This document shows positions 37,735 through 47,769 of a DNA stretch of 64,000 nucleotides, piece after piece. Where the stretch lies: the NCBI RefSeq assembly GCF_021044825.1, contig NZ_JAJNOC010000003.1, forward strand, positions 186,001 through 250,000, read 5' to 3'. Numbering within the stretch: the first letter of the stretch is position 1; the number at the start of each line of letters is the position of its first letter. This DNA is from Massilia phyllostachyos. Lineage in GTDB: Bacteria; Pseudomonadota; Gammaproteobacteria; Burkholderiales; Burkholderiaceae_D. Under the pieces are notes generated by a model, which was not told where the DNA came from, did not search any database, and was given only the letters and a program-made list of their open reading frames with translations. Position numbers and translations under genes: made by a program.

Positions 37735-38907
37735 TCAGGGCGAGAATACCGCGCGCACGCAGCCGTCTTTCTTGTACTTGAACATGTCGTAGCCGCGCGG
37801 TCCGTCCTCGAGCGAGAAACGGTGCGTGGCGAGATACGCCGGGTTCAGCTCGCCTTTTTGTGCGTGCGCGAGCAGCCGCTCCATATACGCTTGCCCGTGC
37901 TGCTGGGCGGTACGCAGCGTCATGCCCTTGTTCATCAGGGCGCCCATGGGGAATTTGTCGAGCACGCCGTACACCCCCAGCACCGACAGCGTGCCGCCCT
38001 TGCGGCAGGCCATGATCGATTCGCGCAGCGCCTGGCCGCGGTCGGTTTCCAGGCGCATGGCCTGCTTCACGAGGTCGTAGGCATATTGCGGCCCGGTGCC
38101 GTGCGCCTCCATTCCCACCGCATCGATGCAGGCATCCGGACCGCGTCCGCCGGTCATTTCCTTGAGCACGTCCAGCACGCTGTCGACCTGCGTGTAGTCG
38201 ATCGTTTCGGAACCGGCGTGCTCGCGCGCCATCCGCAGGCGCTCGGGGAAACGGTCGATCCCGATCACCCGCTCGGCGCCCATCAGCCGCGCGCTCTGCT
38301 GCGCCATCAGGCCCACGCCGCCGCAGCCCCAGACCGCGACCGTGTCGCCCGGCTGGATGTCGCAGAAGTCGGCGCCCATATAGCCGGTCGGCGCCGCATC
38401 CGAGAGAAACAGCGCGGTCTCGTCGGCCACCCCGTCGGGCACCTTGAAGCAGTCGTTGTCGGCGAACGGCACGCGCACGCACTGCGCATGCGCGCCGGCG
38501 TAGCCGCCGAAGGCGTGGGTGTAGCCGTAGATGCCGGCGGTGGGATAGCCGCCCAAGAGCGGCTCCTGCAGCTCGGGCTTGGGGTGGGTGTTGTCGCACA
38601 GGGAGTACAGCGATTGCTGGCAGTACCAGCACTGGCCGCACACGATGAACGAGGGCACGACGACGCGGTCGCCCTTCGCCACCCGCTTCACCGCGGAGCC
38701 GACTTCCTCGATCACGCCCATGAATTCGTGGCCGATCACGTCGCCCGCTTTCATGCTCGGGATGTAGCCGTCGATGAAGTGCAGGTCCGAGCCGCAGGTC
38801 GTCGACAGGCTGACGCGCAGGATGGCGTCGTGCGGATTGACGATCTCGGGGTCCTTCACCGTGCCGACCCGCAGGTCGTTCACGCCGTTCCAGTACAGTG
38901 CTCGCAT
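37735..38907 (-). CDS. Zinc-dependent alcohol dehydrogenase family protein
   Basis: 390 aa from MRALYWNGVNDLRVGTVKDP. Catalytic zinc ligands: Cys in TTCGSDLHF and the GHE in DVIGHEFMG. Structural zinc site: CGQCWYCQQSLYSLC. Nucleotide-binding VWGCGGVGLMAQQSARLMGA. Medium-chain dehydrogenase of the FDH-like class (COG1063 type). AAAGGAGCACATC precedes the ATG, a leader nearly identical to that of the enzyme at 40954. Last gene of a three-gene minus-strand operon; substrate unknown. Confidence 0.85.
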   Translation of the reverse strand: MRALYWNGVNDLRVGTVKDPEIVNPHDAILRVSLSTTCGSDLHFIDGYIPSMKAGDVIGHEFMGVIEEVGSAVKRVAKGDRVVVPSFIVCGQCWYCQQSLYSLCDNTHPKPELQEPLLGGYPTAGIYGYTHAFGGYAGAHAQCVRVPFADNDCFKVPDGVADETALFLSDAAPTGYMGADFCDIQPGDTVAVWGCGGVGLMAQQSARLMGAERVIGIDRFPERLRMAREHAGSETIDYTQVDSVLDVLKEMTGGRGPDACIDAVGMEAHGTGPQYAYDLVKQAMRLETDRGQALRESIMACRKGGTLSVLGVYGVLDKFPMGALMNKGMTLRTAQQHGQAYMERLLAHAQKGELNPAYLATHRFSLEDGPRGYDMFKYKKDGCVRAVFSP

Positions 38908-38918
38908 GATGTGCTCCT

Positions 38919-39605
38919 TTAGCGGGTGTCGGCGCGCGCGGCGGGCTGGCGCGCGGTGGTGGGGATCTCGCCGGTCTCGGCGAGGTTCTTGAAGCGGCGC
39001 AGCGCGCCGTCGGCGATGCTGCCCAGCGGCGTGGCGCCCAGGTGCCGGACGATCCACTCGCCGAGCGCGCCGCCCGGCGGCTCCAGCCGCAGGCGCAGGG
39101 TCAGCACGGTGCCGCGGCCGGCCGGGGCGGGGTGGAAGCGGATCGCGCCCTCGTTCGTGACGGCACCGTCGGCCACCGAACGCCATCCGATGCCGTCGCC
39201 GGCGCCGTCGACCGTCTCGGTGTCCCATTCGCAGGCGCTGCCTAGAGGACCCGCCAGCTTCCAGTGCAAGCGCCCCGCGCCGGCCTGCCGCACGGTCGCG
39301 AAGCCCGCCATGATCTGCGGCAGCGTCTGCGGATCGAGCCAGCGCTCGCGCAGCTCCTCCGCGCTCTTGCCGATCGTGATCGAACGCGTGACCTCGGGCT
39401 CGGCGCCTGTCTTCGCATGTGCGCCGTGCGCGCTGCGCAGCGCCCCCGCCGCGCCGGCGCCGGCAACGGCGCCGAGCGCCAGCGCCGCGGCGCCTTTCTT
39501 CCTGCCTCCCAGCGCGGCCGCGAGCGCCGCTGCGCCCAGCGCGATGGGAATCCAGCCGATGTCCCACAGCGGGCCTCTTCGTGTCGAACCGGTGTCGCCT
39601 GTCAT
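38919..39605 (-). CDS. SRPBCC-family protein with N-terminal membrane segment
   Basis: 228 aa. An Ala/Gly-rich hydrophobic stretch (WIPIALGAAALAAALGG and AALALGAVAGAGAAGALR) is followed by an SRPBCC/cyclase-dehydrase-like domain starting VTRSITIGKSAEELRERWLD. The domain includes FATVRQAGAGRLHWKLAGPL and GTVLTLRLRLEPPGGALGEW. This fold binds hydrophobic ligands; no substrate is evident. Perfect AGGAGG before the start. Eleven bases before the dehydrogenase and 40 after the MRJP-like gene, so probably one operon. Confidence 0.75.
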   Translation of the reverse strand: MTGDTGSTRRGPLWDIGWIPIALGAAALAAALGGRKKGAAALALGAVAGAGAAGALRSAHGAHAKTGAEPEVTRSITIGKSAEELRERWLDPQTLPQIMAGFATVRQAGAGRLHWKLAGPLGSACEWDTETVDGAGDGIGWRSVADGAVTNEGAIRFHPAPAGRGTVLTLRLRLEPPGGALGEWIVRHLGATPLGSIADGALRRFKNLAETGEIPTTARQPAARADTR

Positions 39606-39645
39606 GATGCATCCTCCTCGTGGTCGGTAAGCGCCTTGCGCGGTG

Positions 39646-40599
39646 TCAGTCGCGTGGCTGCGGCAGGCGCCACAGCTGTGTCGGCAGGGCCAGCGGCGCG
39701 GCGCGGTTGAAGAACGCCGAGTCCTGGATGCGCGAGCTGGTCACGTACAGGGCGCCGTCCGGTCCCTGGCTGAACGTGTCGGGCCAGCGCAGCCGCGGGT
39801 CGCGCACCACCGTGCGCAGTGCGCCGTCCGGGCCCTGGGACAGACGGCGGGCCTTGATCGCGTTGTCCTCGATCGAGGTGAGGTACAGGGTGTCGCCGCC
39901 GCGGCCGATCCATAGTCCGTCGGTGCGCACGACCACGCCTTTCTCGGGCTGGGTCGACGGGTGGCCGTCCAGCACGCGGCGCGCCTTGCCGCTGGCCAGT
40001 TCGACCACGACCAGCGCACCGCGCTGGCCGGCATCGGTCAGGTAGGCGTACTTGCCGTCGTTCGAGAAGCGCACGTCGTTCAGGTAGGAACCGGGGATGG
40101 CGACATCCTGGCCGAAGGGGATCACCTGGGCCACCCGGTCGGTGGCGAGGTCGATGCGCACCAGCTTGGGTCCCCGCGGCACCAGGCCGTCCACCGCCGG
40201 CGCGGCGGGATCGACGACCCAGACGCTGCCGCGGCCATCGGCGACCACGCTCTGGACGCAGACCCAGTGCTGGGCCGGATCGAGTTCGTCGCGCCGCACG
40301 TTGCGCCAGGCATTCCATCGTTCGTCGGGATAGGGGCGCAGGCTGCCGTCCTTCAAGACCTCGGCGACCGAGACCGGCGCGTCCTCGGTCCAGCGCGGGA
40401 AGTTGACGAAGATGCGGCCACGTTCGCTGACGGTCACGCCGGTGACCTGGTGTTCGAACTGGGCCGCCTGCTGCAGCATGGCGCCGGCGCGGCGATGTTC
40501 CGGCCGGGCCTCGGGCGCGCCCTGCGCCGCCGGCGCTGCGCCGGAAAACAGGCCGGCTCCAGCCGAGACGAGTGCGAGAAAAATGGCTGCGGTTCGCAT
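39646..40599 (-). CDS. Major royal jelly/yellow-family secreted protein
   Basis: 317 aa with a signal peptide to about residue 24. The stretch VTGVTVSERGRIFVNFPRW is characteristic of bacterial MRJP/yellow-like proteins, a six-bladed propeller. Later blades show VADGRGSVWVVDPA, YLNDVRFSNDGKYAYLTDAG and WPDTFSQGPDGALYVTSS. The family is sometimes annotated as dopachrome-conversion-like, but bacterial function is unknown. First gene of the operon with the SRPBCC protein and dehydrogenase. Confidence 0.8.
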   Translation of the reverse strand: MRTAAIFLALVSAGAGLFSGAAPAAQGAPEARPEHRRAGAMLQQAAQFEHQVTGVTVSERGRIFVNFPRWTEDAPVSVAEVLKDGSLRPYPDERWNAWRNVRRDELDPAQHWVCVQSVVADGRGSVWVVDPAAPAVDGLVPRGPKLVRIDLATDRVAQVIPFGQDVAIPGSYLNDVRFSNDGKYAYLTDAGQRGALVVVELASGKARRVLDGHPSTQPEKGVVVRTDGLWIGRGGDTLYLTSIEDNAIKARRLSQGPDGALRTVVRDPRLRWPDTFSQGPDGALYVTSSRIQDSAFFNRAAPLALPTQLWRLPQPRD

Positions 40600-40953
40600 G
40601 GCGCTTCCCTTCCGAGAACGACTGCCTGCATGGCGTGGAGGTTTATTCTGGCACGCAAAAAACGTTCTATTTGCAGGCGCACATGCCAGTCCGAATATTT
40701 AATTGCGGTCGAGCGGCGGGCGTGCTCAGCATCCAAAATCCCCGTTGAGCCATGTTCCGCAAGCTATGCGAAAGGCGCTGCCGATCAAGAAAATTGCGCA
40801 CCGCTTCCTCTTGTTATCCGGGCGTCCGCGATCACTGTGAAGGGATAGTTCCGCGGCGGCGCTGTCCGCGGTTCCCTTAACTTTTGCCAGGGCGAAGCGC
40901 GTCGATGCGTCCCGCGGGACAGGTCGGGCCATGGCGTGTCACAGGAGCACATC
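40600..40953. other. Divergent intergenic region with a perfect palindrome
   Basis: No convincing gene lies in these 354 bases. It separates the divergent MRJP operon and the formaldehyde-dehydrogenase-like gene. There is an AT-rich patch at about 40655-40705 on the MRJP side. A perfect 12-base palindrome GTCCCGCGGGAC (40909-40920) lies 33 bases before the plus-strand start and could be an operator. No consensus promoter was identified with confidence. Confidence 0.4.
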
Positions 40954-42102
40954 ATGAAAGCAGTTGTCTATCGAGGACCCAACCAGGTCGCCGTGGAAGA
41001 CGTGCCGGACCCCAGGATCGAACGTCCGACCGATGCCATCATCAAGATCACCAGCACCAATATCTGCGGCTCGGACCTGCACATGTACGAGGGCCGTACC
41101 GATTTCGAGCAGGGCCGCGTGTTCGGCCACGAGAACCTGGGCGTGGTCATGGAAGTCGGTCCCTCGGTCGAGCGCCTCAAGCCCGGGGACTGGGTGTGCA
41201 TGCCCTTCAATATCAGCTGCGGTCATTGCAGGAACTGCGAACGCGGCCTGACCAACTATTGCCTGAACGCGAACGAACCCGGCGTGGCCGGCGGCGCCTT
41301 CGGCTTTGCCGACATGGGACCATGGCAGGGCGGCCAGGCCGAATACCTGCGCGTGCCCTGGGCCGACTTCATGTGCCTGAAGCTGCCGCCGGACGCCGAG
41401 GAAAAGCAGGCCGATTACGTGATGTGCGCCGACATCTTCCCGACCGGCTGGCATGCGACCGAACTGGCCGGCATGAAGCCGGGCGATGCGGTGGTCATCT
41501 ACGGCGCCGGGCCGGTGGGCCTGATGGCCGCGCACTCGGCGATGATCAAGGGGGCCTGCAGCGTGATGGTGGTCGACTGCCATGCCGACCGGCTCAAGCT
41601 GGCCGAGTCGATCGGCGCCATCGCGATCGATTATGCGAAGGAAGACCCGGTGCAGCGGGTAATGGACCTGACCCATGGTCGCGGCGCGGACGTGGGCTGC
41701 GAATGCGTCGGCTACCAGTGCCACGACCACCACCATCACCGCCAGGAGAAGCCCAACCTCACGATGAACAACCTGGTCAACTCGGTCAAGTTCACCGGCG
41801 GGATCGGGGTGGTCGGCGTGTTCGTGCCGGAGGACCCGAACGGCCCGGACGCGCTGGAGAAGGAAGGGAAGATCGCGCTCGACTGGGGCATGCTCTGGTT
41901 CAAGGGGCAGCGCGTTGCCACCGGCCAGTGCCCCGTCAAGGCCTACAACCGGCAACTGCGCGACCTGATCCACGCAGGGCGGGCCAAGCCGTCCTTCATC
42001 GTGTCGCACGAACTGAAGCTGGAGCAGGCGCCGGACGCCTACCAGCACTTCGATGCGCGCGATCATGGCTGGACCAAGGTGATCCTCCATCCCGGGGCTT
42101 GA
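40954..42102 (+). CDS. Glutathione-independent formaldehyde dehydrogenase-like zinc enzyme
   Basis: 382 aa from MKAVVYRGPNQVAVEDVPDP, preceded by AGGAGCACATC; an in-frame ATG-less extension upstream is rejected. Catalytic zinc: NICGSDLHM and VFGHENLG. Structural zinc: CGHCRNCERGLTNYC. Rossmann motif IYGAGPVGLMAAHSAMIKGA. FDH-class features such as GGQAEYLRVPWAD and CADIFPTGWHA are present. It carries a His cluster CHDHHHHRQEK near residue 255. Likely NAD-dependent aldehyde or formaldehyde oxidation; substrate inferred. Confidence 0.85.
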   Translation: MKAVVYRGPNQVAVEDVPDPRIERPTDAIIKITSTNICGSDLHMYEGRTDFEQGRVFGHENLGVVMEVGPSVERLKPGDWVCMPFNISCGHCRNCERGLTNYCLNANEPGVAGGAFGFADMGPWQGGQAEYLRVPWADFMCLKLPPDAEEKQADYVMCADIFPTGWHATELAGMKPGDAVVIYGAGPVGLMAAHSAMIKGACSVMVVDCHADRLKLAESIGAIAIDYAKEDPVQRVMDLTHGRGADVGCECVGYQCHDHHHHRQEKPNLTMNNLVNSVKFTGGIGVVGVFVPEDPNGPDALEKEGKIALDWGMLWFKGQRVATGQCPVKAYNRQLRDLIHAGRAKPSFIVSHELKLEQAPDAYQHFDARDHGWTKVILHPGA

Positions 42103-42104
42103 TG

Positions 42105-42137
42105 AAAAAAATGCCGCCCAGGGTGACTGGACGGCAT
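42105..42137 (-). terminator. Terminator of mrcA
   Basis: On the minus strand ATGCCGTCCAG, loop TCACC, CTGGGCGGCAT (one mismatch in 11 pairs) is followed by TTTTTT. It ends mrcA and may also stop the converging dehydrogenase transcript. Confidence 0.8.
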
Positions 42138-42172
42138 CGGGCTGCCTGCGCCGTTTCCGGCGAAGCGCTAGG

Positions 42173-44518
<2,346 letters not shown>

Positions 44519-44559
44519 GCTGACTTTCGCTGGGTAAATTTAGCTCGGTTGATCGGGCC

Positions 44560-44565
44560 ATTATA
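44560..44565 (-). promoter_or_regulatory. -10 element of mrcA
   Basis: Perfect TATAAT on the minus strand, 42 bases upstream of the mrcA ATG. No convincing -35 hexamer at 16-18 bases, so the promoter call is partial. Confidence 0.5.
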
Positions 44566-44728
44566 AGTCACACGATTCCAGCCCGATACCGGCACGGATG
44601 AGCAGAACTTCAAGCAAAACGGCGTCCGTCAATATCAAGCTGCAAACGGTCGTGGCAGGGGAGATAACACTCTGTGGCGGAGTGTGGCGCGCACGCCCCG
44701 GAATCGCCCCTTCCCGGGTAGAAAAATC

Positions 44729-44757
44729 TTGTCCCAGAGCATCCTTTTCGCTACGAT
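44729..44757 (+). promoter_or_regulatory. Putative pilMNOPQ promoter
   Basis: TTGTCC (44729-44734), a 17-base spacer, and TACGAT (44752-44757), a reasonable sigma70-type promoter 116 bases upstream of the pilM start. The rest of the 354-base gap 44519-44872 shows no gene. Confidence 0.5.
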
Positions 44758-44837
44758 CTAACGCGATGCCTCATATATGTGCATCAAGTCTCAGATTTAT
44801 TGAAGAAATTCCCGCACGCGGGCGTTGAACATCAGAT

Positions 44838-44855
44838 CCCGTCGCAACCGACGGG
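44838..44855 (+). promoter_or_regulatory. Leader hairpin just before pilM ribosome binding site
   Basis: CCCGTCG, loop CAAC, CGACGGG: a perfect 7-bp stem ending five bases before the AGGGAG ribosome binding site of pilM. It could tune translation of the pil operon. Confidence 0.4.
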
Positions 44856-44872
44856 CACCAGGGAGTACGCGC

Positions 44873-45937
44873 GTGATCAATCTCAGTTCCTTGTTCGGAA
44901 AGTCCAGTCCGCCATTGGCCGGACTCGACATCAGCACGTCCAGCGTCCGGCTGGTCGAGCTGGCCGATGCCGGCAAGGGTATGCTCCGCCTCGAGCGCTA
45001 TGCCGCGGAACCGCTGCCGCGCGGCGCGGTCGTGGACGGCAATATCGAAAACATCGACCAGGTGTCCGAAGCGGTGCGCCGCGTCTGGAAAAAGAGCGGC
45101 ACCCGCGCCAAGCTGGTTGCGCTCGGCATGCCGCCGGCCGCCGTCATCACCAAGAAAATCATCCTCCCGGCCGGCATGTCGGAAGACCAGCTGGAAGTGC
45201 AGGTCGAGTCCGAAGCCAGCCAGTACATCCCGTTCGCGCTGGACGAGGTCAGCCTCGACTTCGACGTGATCGGGCCGGCCCCGAACTCGGTCGAGGACAT
45301 GGAAGTCATGCTGGCCGCCGCGCGCCGCGAGAAGGTCGAGGACCGCGTGGCGATCGCCGAAGCGGCCGGCCTCACCGCCACCGTGATGGACATCGAATCC
45401 TACGCCGCACGCGCCGCGCTCGATCGCGTGGCCGCGGCCAAGCCGGACCAGATCATCGCCCTGTTCCAGATCGGCGCCCAGGCCACCCACGTGTCGGTGC
45501 TGCAGAACGGCGAGACCATCTACGAGCGCGAGCAGCCCTTCGGCGGCAACACGCTGACCCAGGACATCGTGCGCGCCTACGGCCTGTCGTTCGAGGAAGC
45601 CGAGACGCGCAAGAAGGCCGGCGACCTGCCGGAGAATTATCGCGCCGAGATCCTCGCTCCCTTTCTCGAAAGCGCGGCGCTGGAAATCACGCGCGCGATC
45701 CAGTTCTTCTTCACCTCGACGCCCTATACCCGCATCGACCAGCTCTACCTGGCCGGGGGCTGCGCCTGCCTGCCGGGCCTGCTGGACCTGATCGCCGGCC
45801 GCACCCGCATCCCGAGCGGCATCGTGGCGCCCTTCGAGGGCATGGGCTACGGCCCGCTGGTGCGCGAACAGCAGCTGCGCCAGGAAGGCGCGGCCTACCT
45901 GGTGGCCTGCGGCCTGGCCCTGCGGAGGTTCGGATGA
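44873..45937 (+). CDS. pilM: Type IV pilus assembly ATPase-like protein PilM
   Basis: 354 aa from GTG 44873 (INLSSLFGKSSPPLAGLDIS), preceded by AGGGAGTACGCGC; an upstream ATG in frame lacks a site and adds foreign residues. FtsA/actin-like fold with LAGLDISTSSVRLVEL and the nucleotide-binding GGCACLPGLLD region. Cytosolic partner that binds the PilN N-terminus. First gene of pilMNOPQ; its stop overlaps the pilN start. Confidence 0.95.
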   Translation: MINLSSLFGKSSPPLAGLDISTSSVRLVELADAGKGMLRLERYAAEPLPRGAVVDGNIENIDQVSEAVRRVWKKSGTRAKLVALGMPPAAVITKKIILPAGMSEDQLEVQVESEASQYIPFALDEVSLDFDVIGPAPNSVEDMEVMLAAARREKVEDRVAIAEAAGLTATVMDIESYAARAALDRVAAAKPDQIIALFQIGAQATHVSVLQNGETIYEREQPFGGNTLTQDIVRAYGLSFEEAETRKKAGDLPENYRAEILAPFLESAALEITRAIQFFFTSTPYTRIDQLYLAGGCACLPGLLDLIAGRTRIPSGIVAPFEGMGYGPLVREQQLRQEGAAYLVACGLALRRFG

Positions 45938-46560
45938 TCCGGATTAACCTGCTGCCTCACCGCGAGGCCAAGCGCAAGCAGAAGCAGGCGGCATTCGTCG
46001 CCCTGATGGCGCTGGGCGGCCTGGCCGGCGTCGCCATCGTGCTGCTGGTCGGCGCCTGGAACGCCAGCCGCATCGCGGTCCAGGACGAGCGCAACCTGGT
46101 GCTCAAGACCGCCGGCGCGGAACTGGACAAGAAGATCGCCGACATCAAGACCCTGAAGGAAGAAATCGAAGCCCTGAAGGCGCGCCAGCAGGCGGTCGAG
46201 GACCTGCAGGGCGACCGCAACCAGCCGGTCTACCTGCTCGACGAACTGGTGCGCCAGACGCCGGAAGGCGTGTACCTGAAATCGTTCCGCCAGACCGGCC
46301 AGCTGGTCACCCTGAACGGCTACGCCCAGTCGCAGGAGCGGGTGGCCGAACTGCTGCGCAACGTGTCGGGCAGCTCGACCTGGCTGGAGCGCCCCAACCT
46401 GACCGAAGTGAAGGTCGCGACCCTGGAAAAGAGCAAGAGCGGCCGCAAGGTGGTCGAGTTCCAGATGGACGTGCAGATCAAGCGTCCGCGCGAGCAGGAG
46501 GAATTGCCGGGCAAACCGGGCGCGCCGGCCGCCGGCGCCACGGTCGCGAAGGCCCCATGA
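45934..46560 (+). CDS. pilN: Type IV pilus inner-membrane protein PilN
   Basis: 208 aa. Starts MIRINLLPHREAKRKQKQ, the INLLP motif that binds PilM. One TM (AFVALMALGGLAGVAIVLLV), a periplasmic coiled coil (about 60-100) and the ferredoxin-like domain with VYLKSFRQTGQLVTLNGYAQ follow. Forms the alignment subcomplex with PilO. ATGA overlap with pilM. Confidence 0.96.
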   Translation: MIRINLLPHREAKRKQKQAAFVALMALGGLAGVAIVLLVGAWNASRIAVQDERNLVLKTAGAELDKKIADIKTLKEEIEALKARQQAVEDLQGDRNQPVYLLDELVRQTPEGVYLKSFRQTGQLVTLNGYAQSQERVAELLRNVSGSSTWLERPNLTEVKVATLEKSKSGRKVVEFQMDVQIKRPREQEELPGKPGAPAAGATVAKAP

Positions 46561-46561
46561 C

Positions 46562-47230
46562 ATGAATATTGATCTCAAAGACCTCGGCGCCCAGCTGGCC
46601 GCCCAGTTCCAGGACCTGCAGGGCCGCCAGCCCGGCCAGTGGCCGCTGGCCCCGCGCCTGCTGTGCGCCGCCGGCGTGATGGCGCTGGTGGCCGTGCTCG
46701 GCTACTTCTTCTACTGGAGCGGCCAGTTCGAGACCCAGGAACAGGGCGCGGCCGAAGAACAAAGGCTGCGCGAGGAATACCGCGTCAAGATGGCGCAGGC
46801 GATCAATCTCGAGGCCCTGCAGGCGCAGAAGGCCCAGGTCGACCAGTACGTGGTGCGCCTGGAGAAGCAGTTGCCGAGCAAGTCGGAGATGGCGGACCTG
46901 CTGTCCGACATCAACCAGGCCGGCGTCGGCCGCGGCCTGCAGTTCGAGCTGTTCAAGCCGGGCGCGGAAGTGGTGCGCGACTACTACGCCGAACTGCCGA
47001 TCGACATCAAGGTGGTCGGCAAGTACGACGACGTCGGCGCCTTCGCCGCCGACATGGCCAACCTGCCGCGCATCGTCACGCTCAACAACATGGCGGTCAG
47101 CGGCAAGGACGGCAGCCTGCAGCTCGAAGCGGTGGCCAAGACCTTCCGCTACCTCGATCCGGACGAGATCGCGGCGCAGAAGAAAAAGGCGCGCGAAGAG
47201 AAGATGAAGAAGCAGAAGGGGGGCGCATGA
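46562..47230 (+). CDS. pilO: Type IV pilus inner-membrane protein PilO
   Basis: 222 aa. TM near residues 38-57 (LCAAGVMALVAVLGYFFYWS), coiled coil (about 60-100, QEQGAAEEQRLREEYRVK), then the PilO core with LPSKSEMADLLSDINQAGVG and LPIDIKVVGKYDDVGAFAAD. Pairs with PilN. A Lys-rich C-terminus ends KKQKGGA. The stop overlaps the pilP ATG. Confidence 0.96.
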   Translation: MNIDLKDLGAQLAAQFQDLQGRQPGQWPLAPRLLCAAGVMALVAVLGYFFYWSGQFETQEQGAAEEQRLREEYRVKMAQAINLEALQAQKAQVDQYVVRLEKQLPSKSEMADLLSDINQAGVGRGLQFELFKPGAEVVRDYYAELPIDIKVVGKYDDVGAFAADMANLPRIVTLNNMAVSGKDGSLQLEAVAKTFRYLDPDEIAAQKKKAREEKMKKQKGGA

Positions 47231-47769
47231 TGCTGCGCAATATGTGCGCCTTGCTCGCGGCCGGCCTGCTGCTGGCCGGCTGCGGCGACGGCGACGTCAA
47301 GGAAGTGCGCGACTGGATGGAGCAGGTCAAGCAGGAGACCACGCCCGCCGTCAAGCCGCTGCCGGAACCGAAGGAATTCGTCCCCTACGCCTACGATCCG
47401 CGCGGCGCGGTCGAGCCGTTCAGCGAGGTCAAGCTGCTGGGCGAGATGCAGCGCATGGCCGCCGCCAGCGCCAATCCGCTGGCGCCGGACGCCAACCGGC
47501 CGCGCGAAGTGCTCGAGAACTACCCGCTCGACACCATGCGGATGGTGGGCACGCTGCAGAAGGGCGGCGTCAGTTATGCGCTGGTGCAGATCGACGCGTC
47601 GATCTTCCAGGTCAGGACCGGCCAGCGCATCGGCCAGAATTACGGGTTGGTCACGCGCATCAACGAAGGCGCGATCGACATCAGGGAAGTAGTGCAGGAC
47701 CCCACCGGCGACTGGGTCGAGCGCAAGGCGACGATCGAGCTGGCGGACAGCAAGGAGAGCGGTAAATGA
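47227..47769 (+). CDS. pilP: Type IV pilus lipoprotein PilP
   Basis: 180 aa. Lipoprotein signal LLAAGLLLAGCGDGD. Conserved YDPRGAVEPF (as in AYDPRGAVEPFSEVKL) and the beta-sandwich domain with LENYPLDTMRMVGTL and RTGQRIGQNYGLVTRINE. PilP bridges PilN/PilO to the PilQ secretin. Two adjacent ATG codons; the first overlaps the pilO stop (ATGA). Confidence 0.95.
   Translation: MMLRNMCALLAAGLLLAGCGDGDVKEVRDWMEQVKQETTPAVKPLPEPKEFVPYAYDPRGAVEPFSEVKLLGEMQRMAAASANPLAPDANRPREVLENYPLDTMRMVGTLQKGGVSYALVQIDASIFQVRTGQRIGQNYGLVTRINEGAIDIREVVQDPTGDWVERKATIELADSKESGK

Noticed and set aside
37735..39612. A 625-codon minus-strand frame joining the SRPBCC region to the alcohol dehydrogenase
   Set aside because: The N-terminal third is the SRPBCC gene read out of frame. 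The dehydrogenase has its own ATG and ribosome binding site at 38907, so this is not a fusion.
46639..47769. A 376-codon frame suggesting a long PilP
   Set aside because: The first half is pilO out of frame; the lipoprotein signal at 47227 defines PilP.
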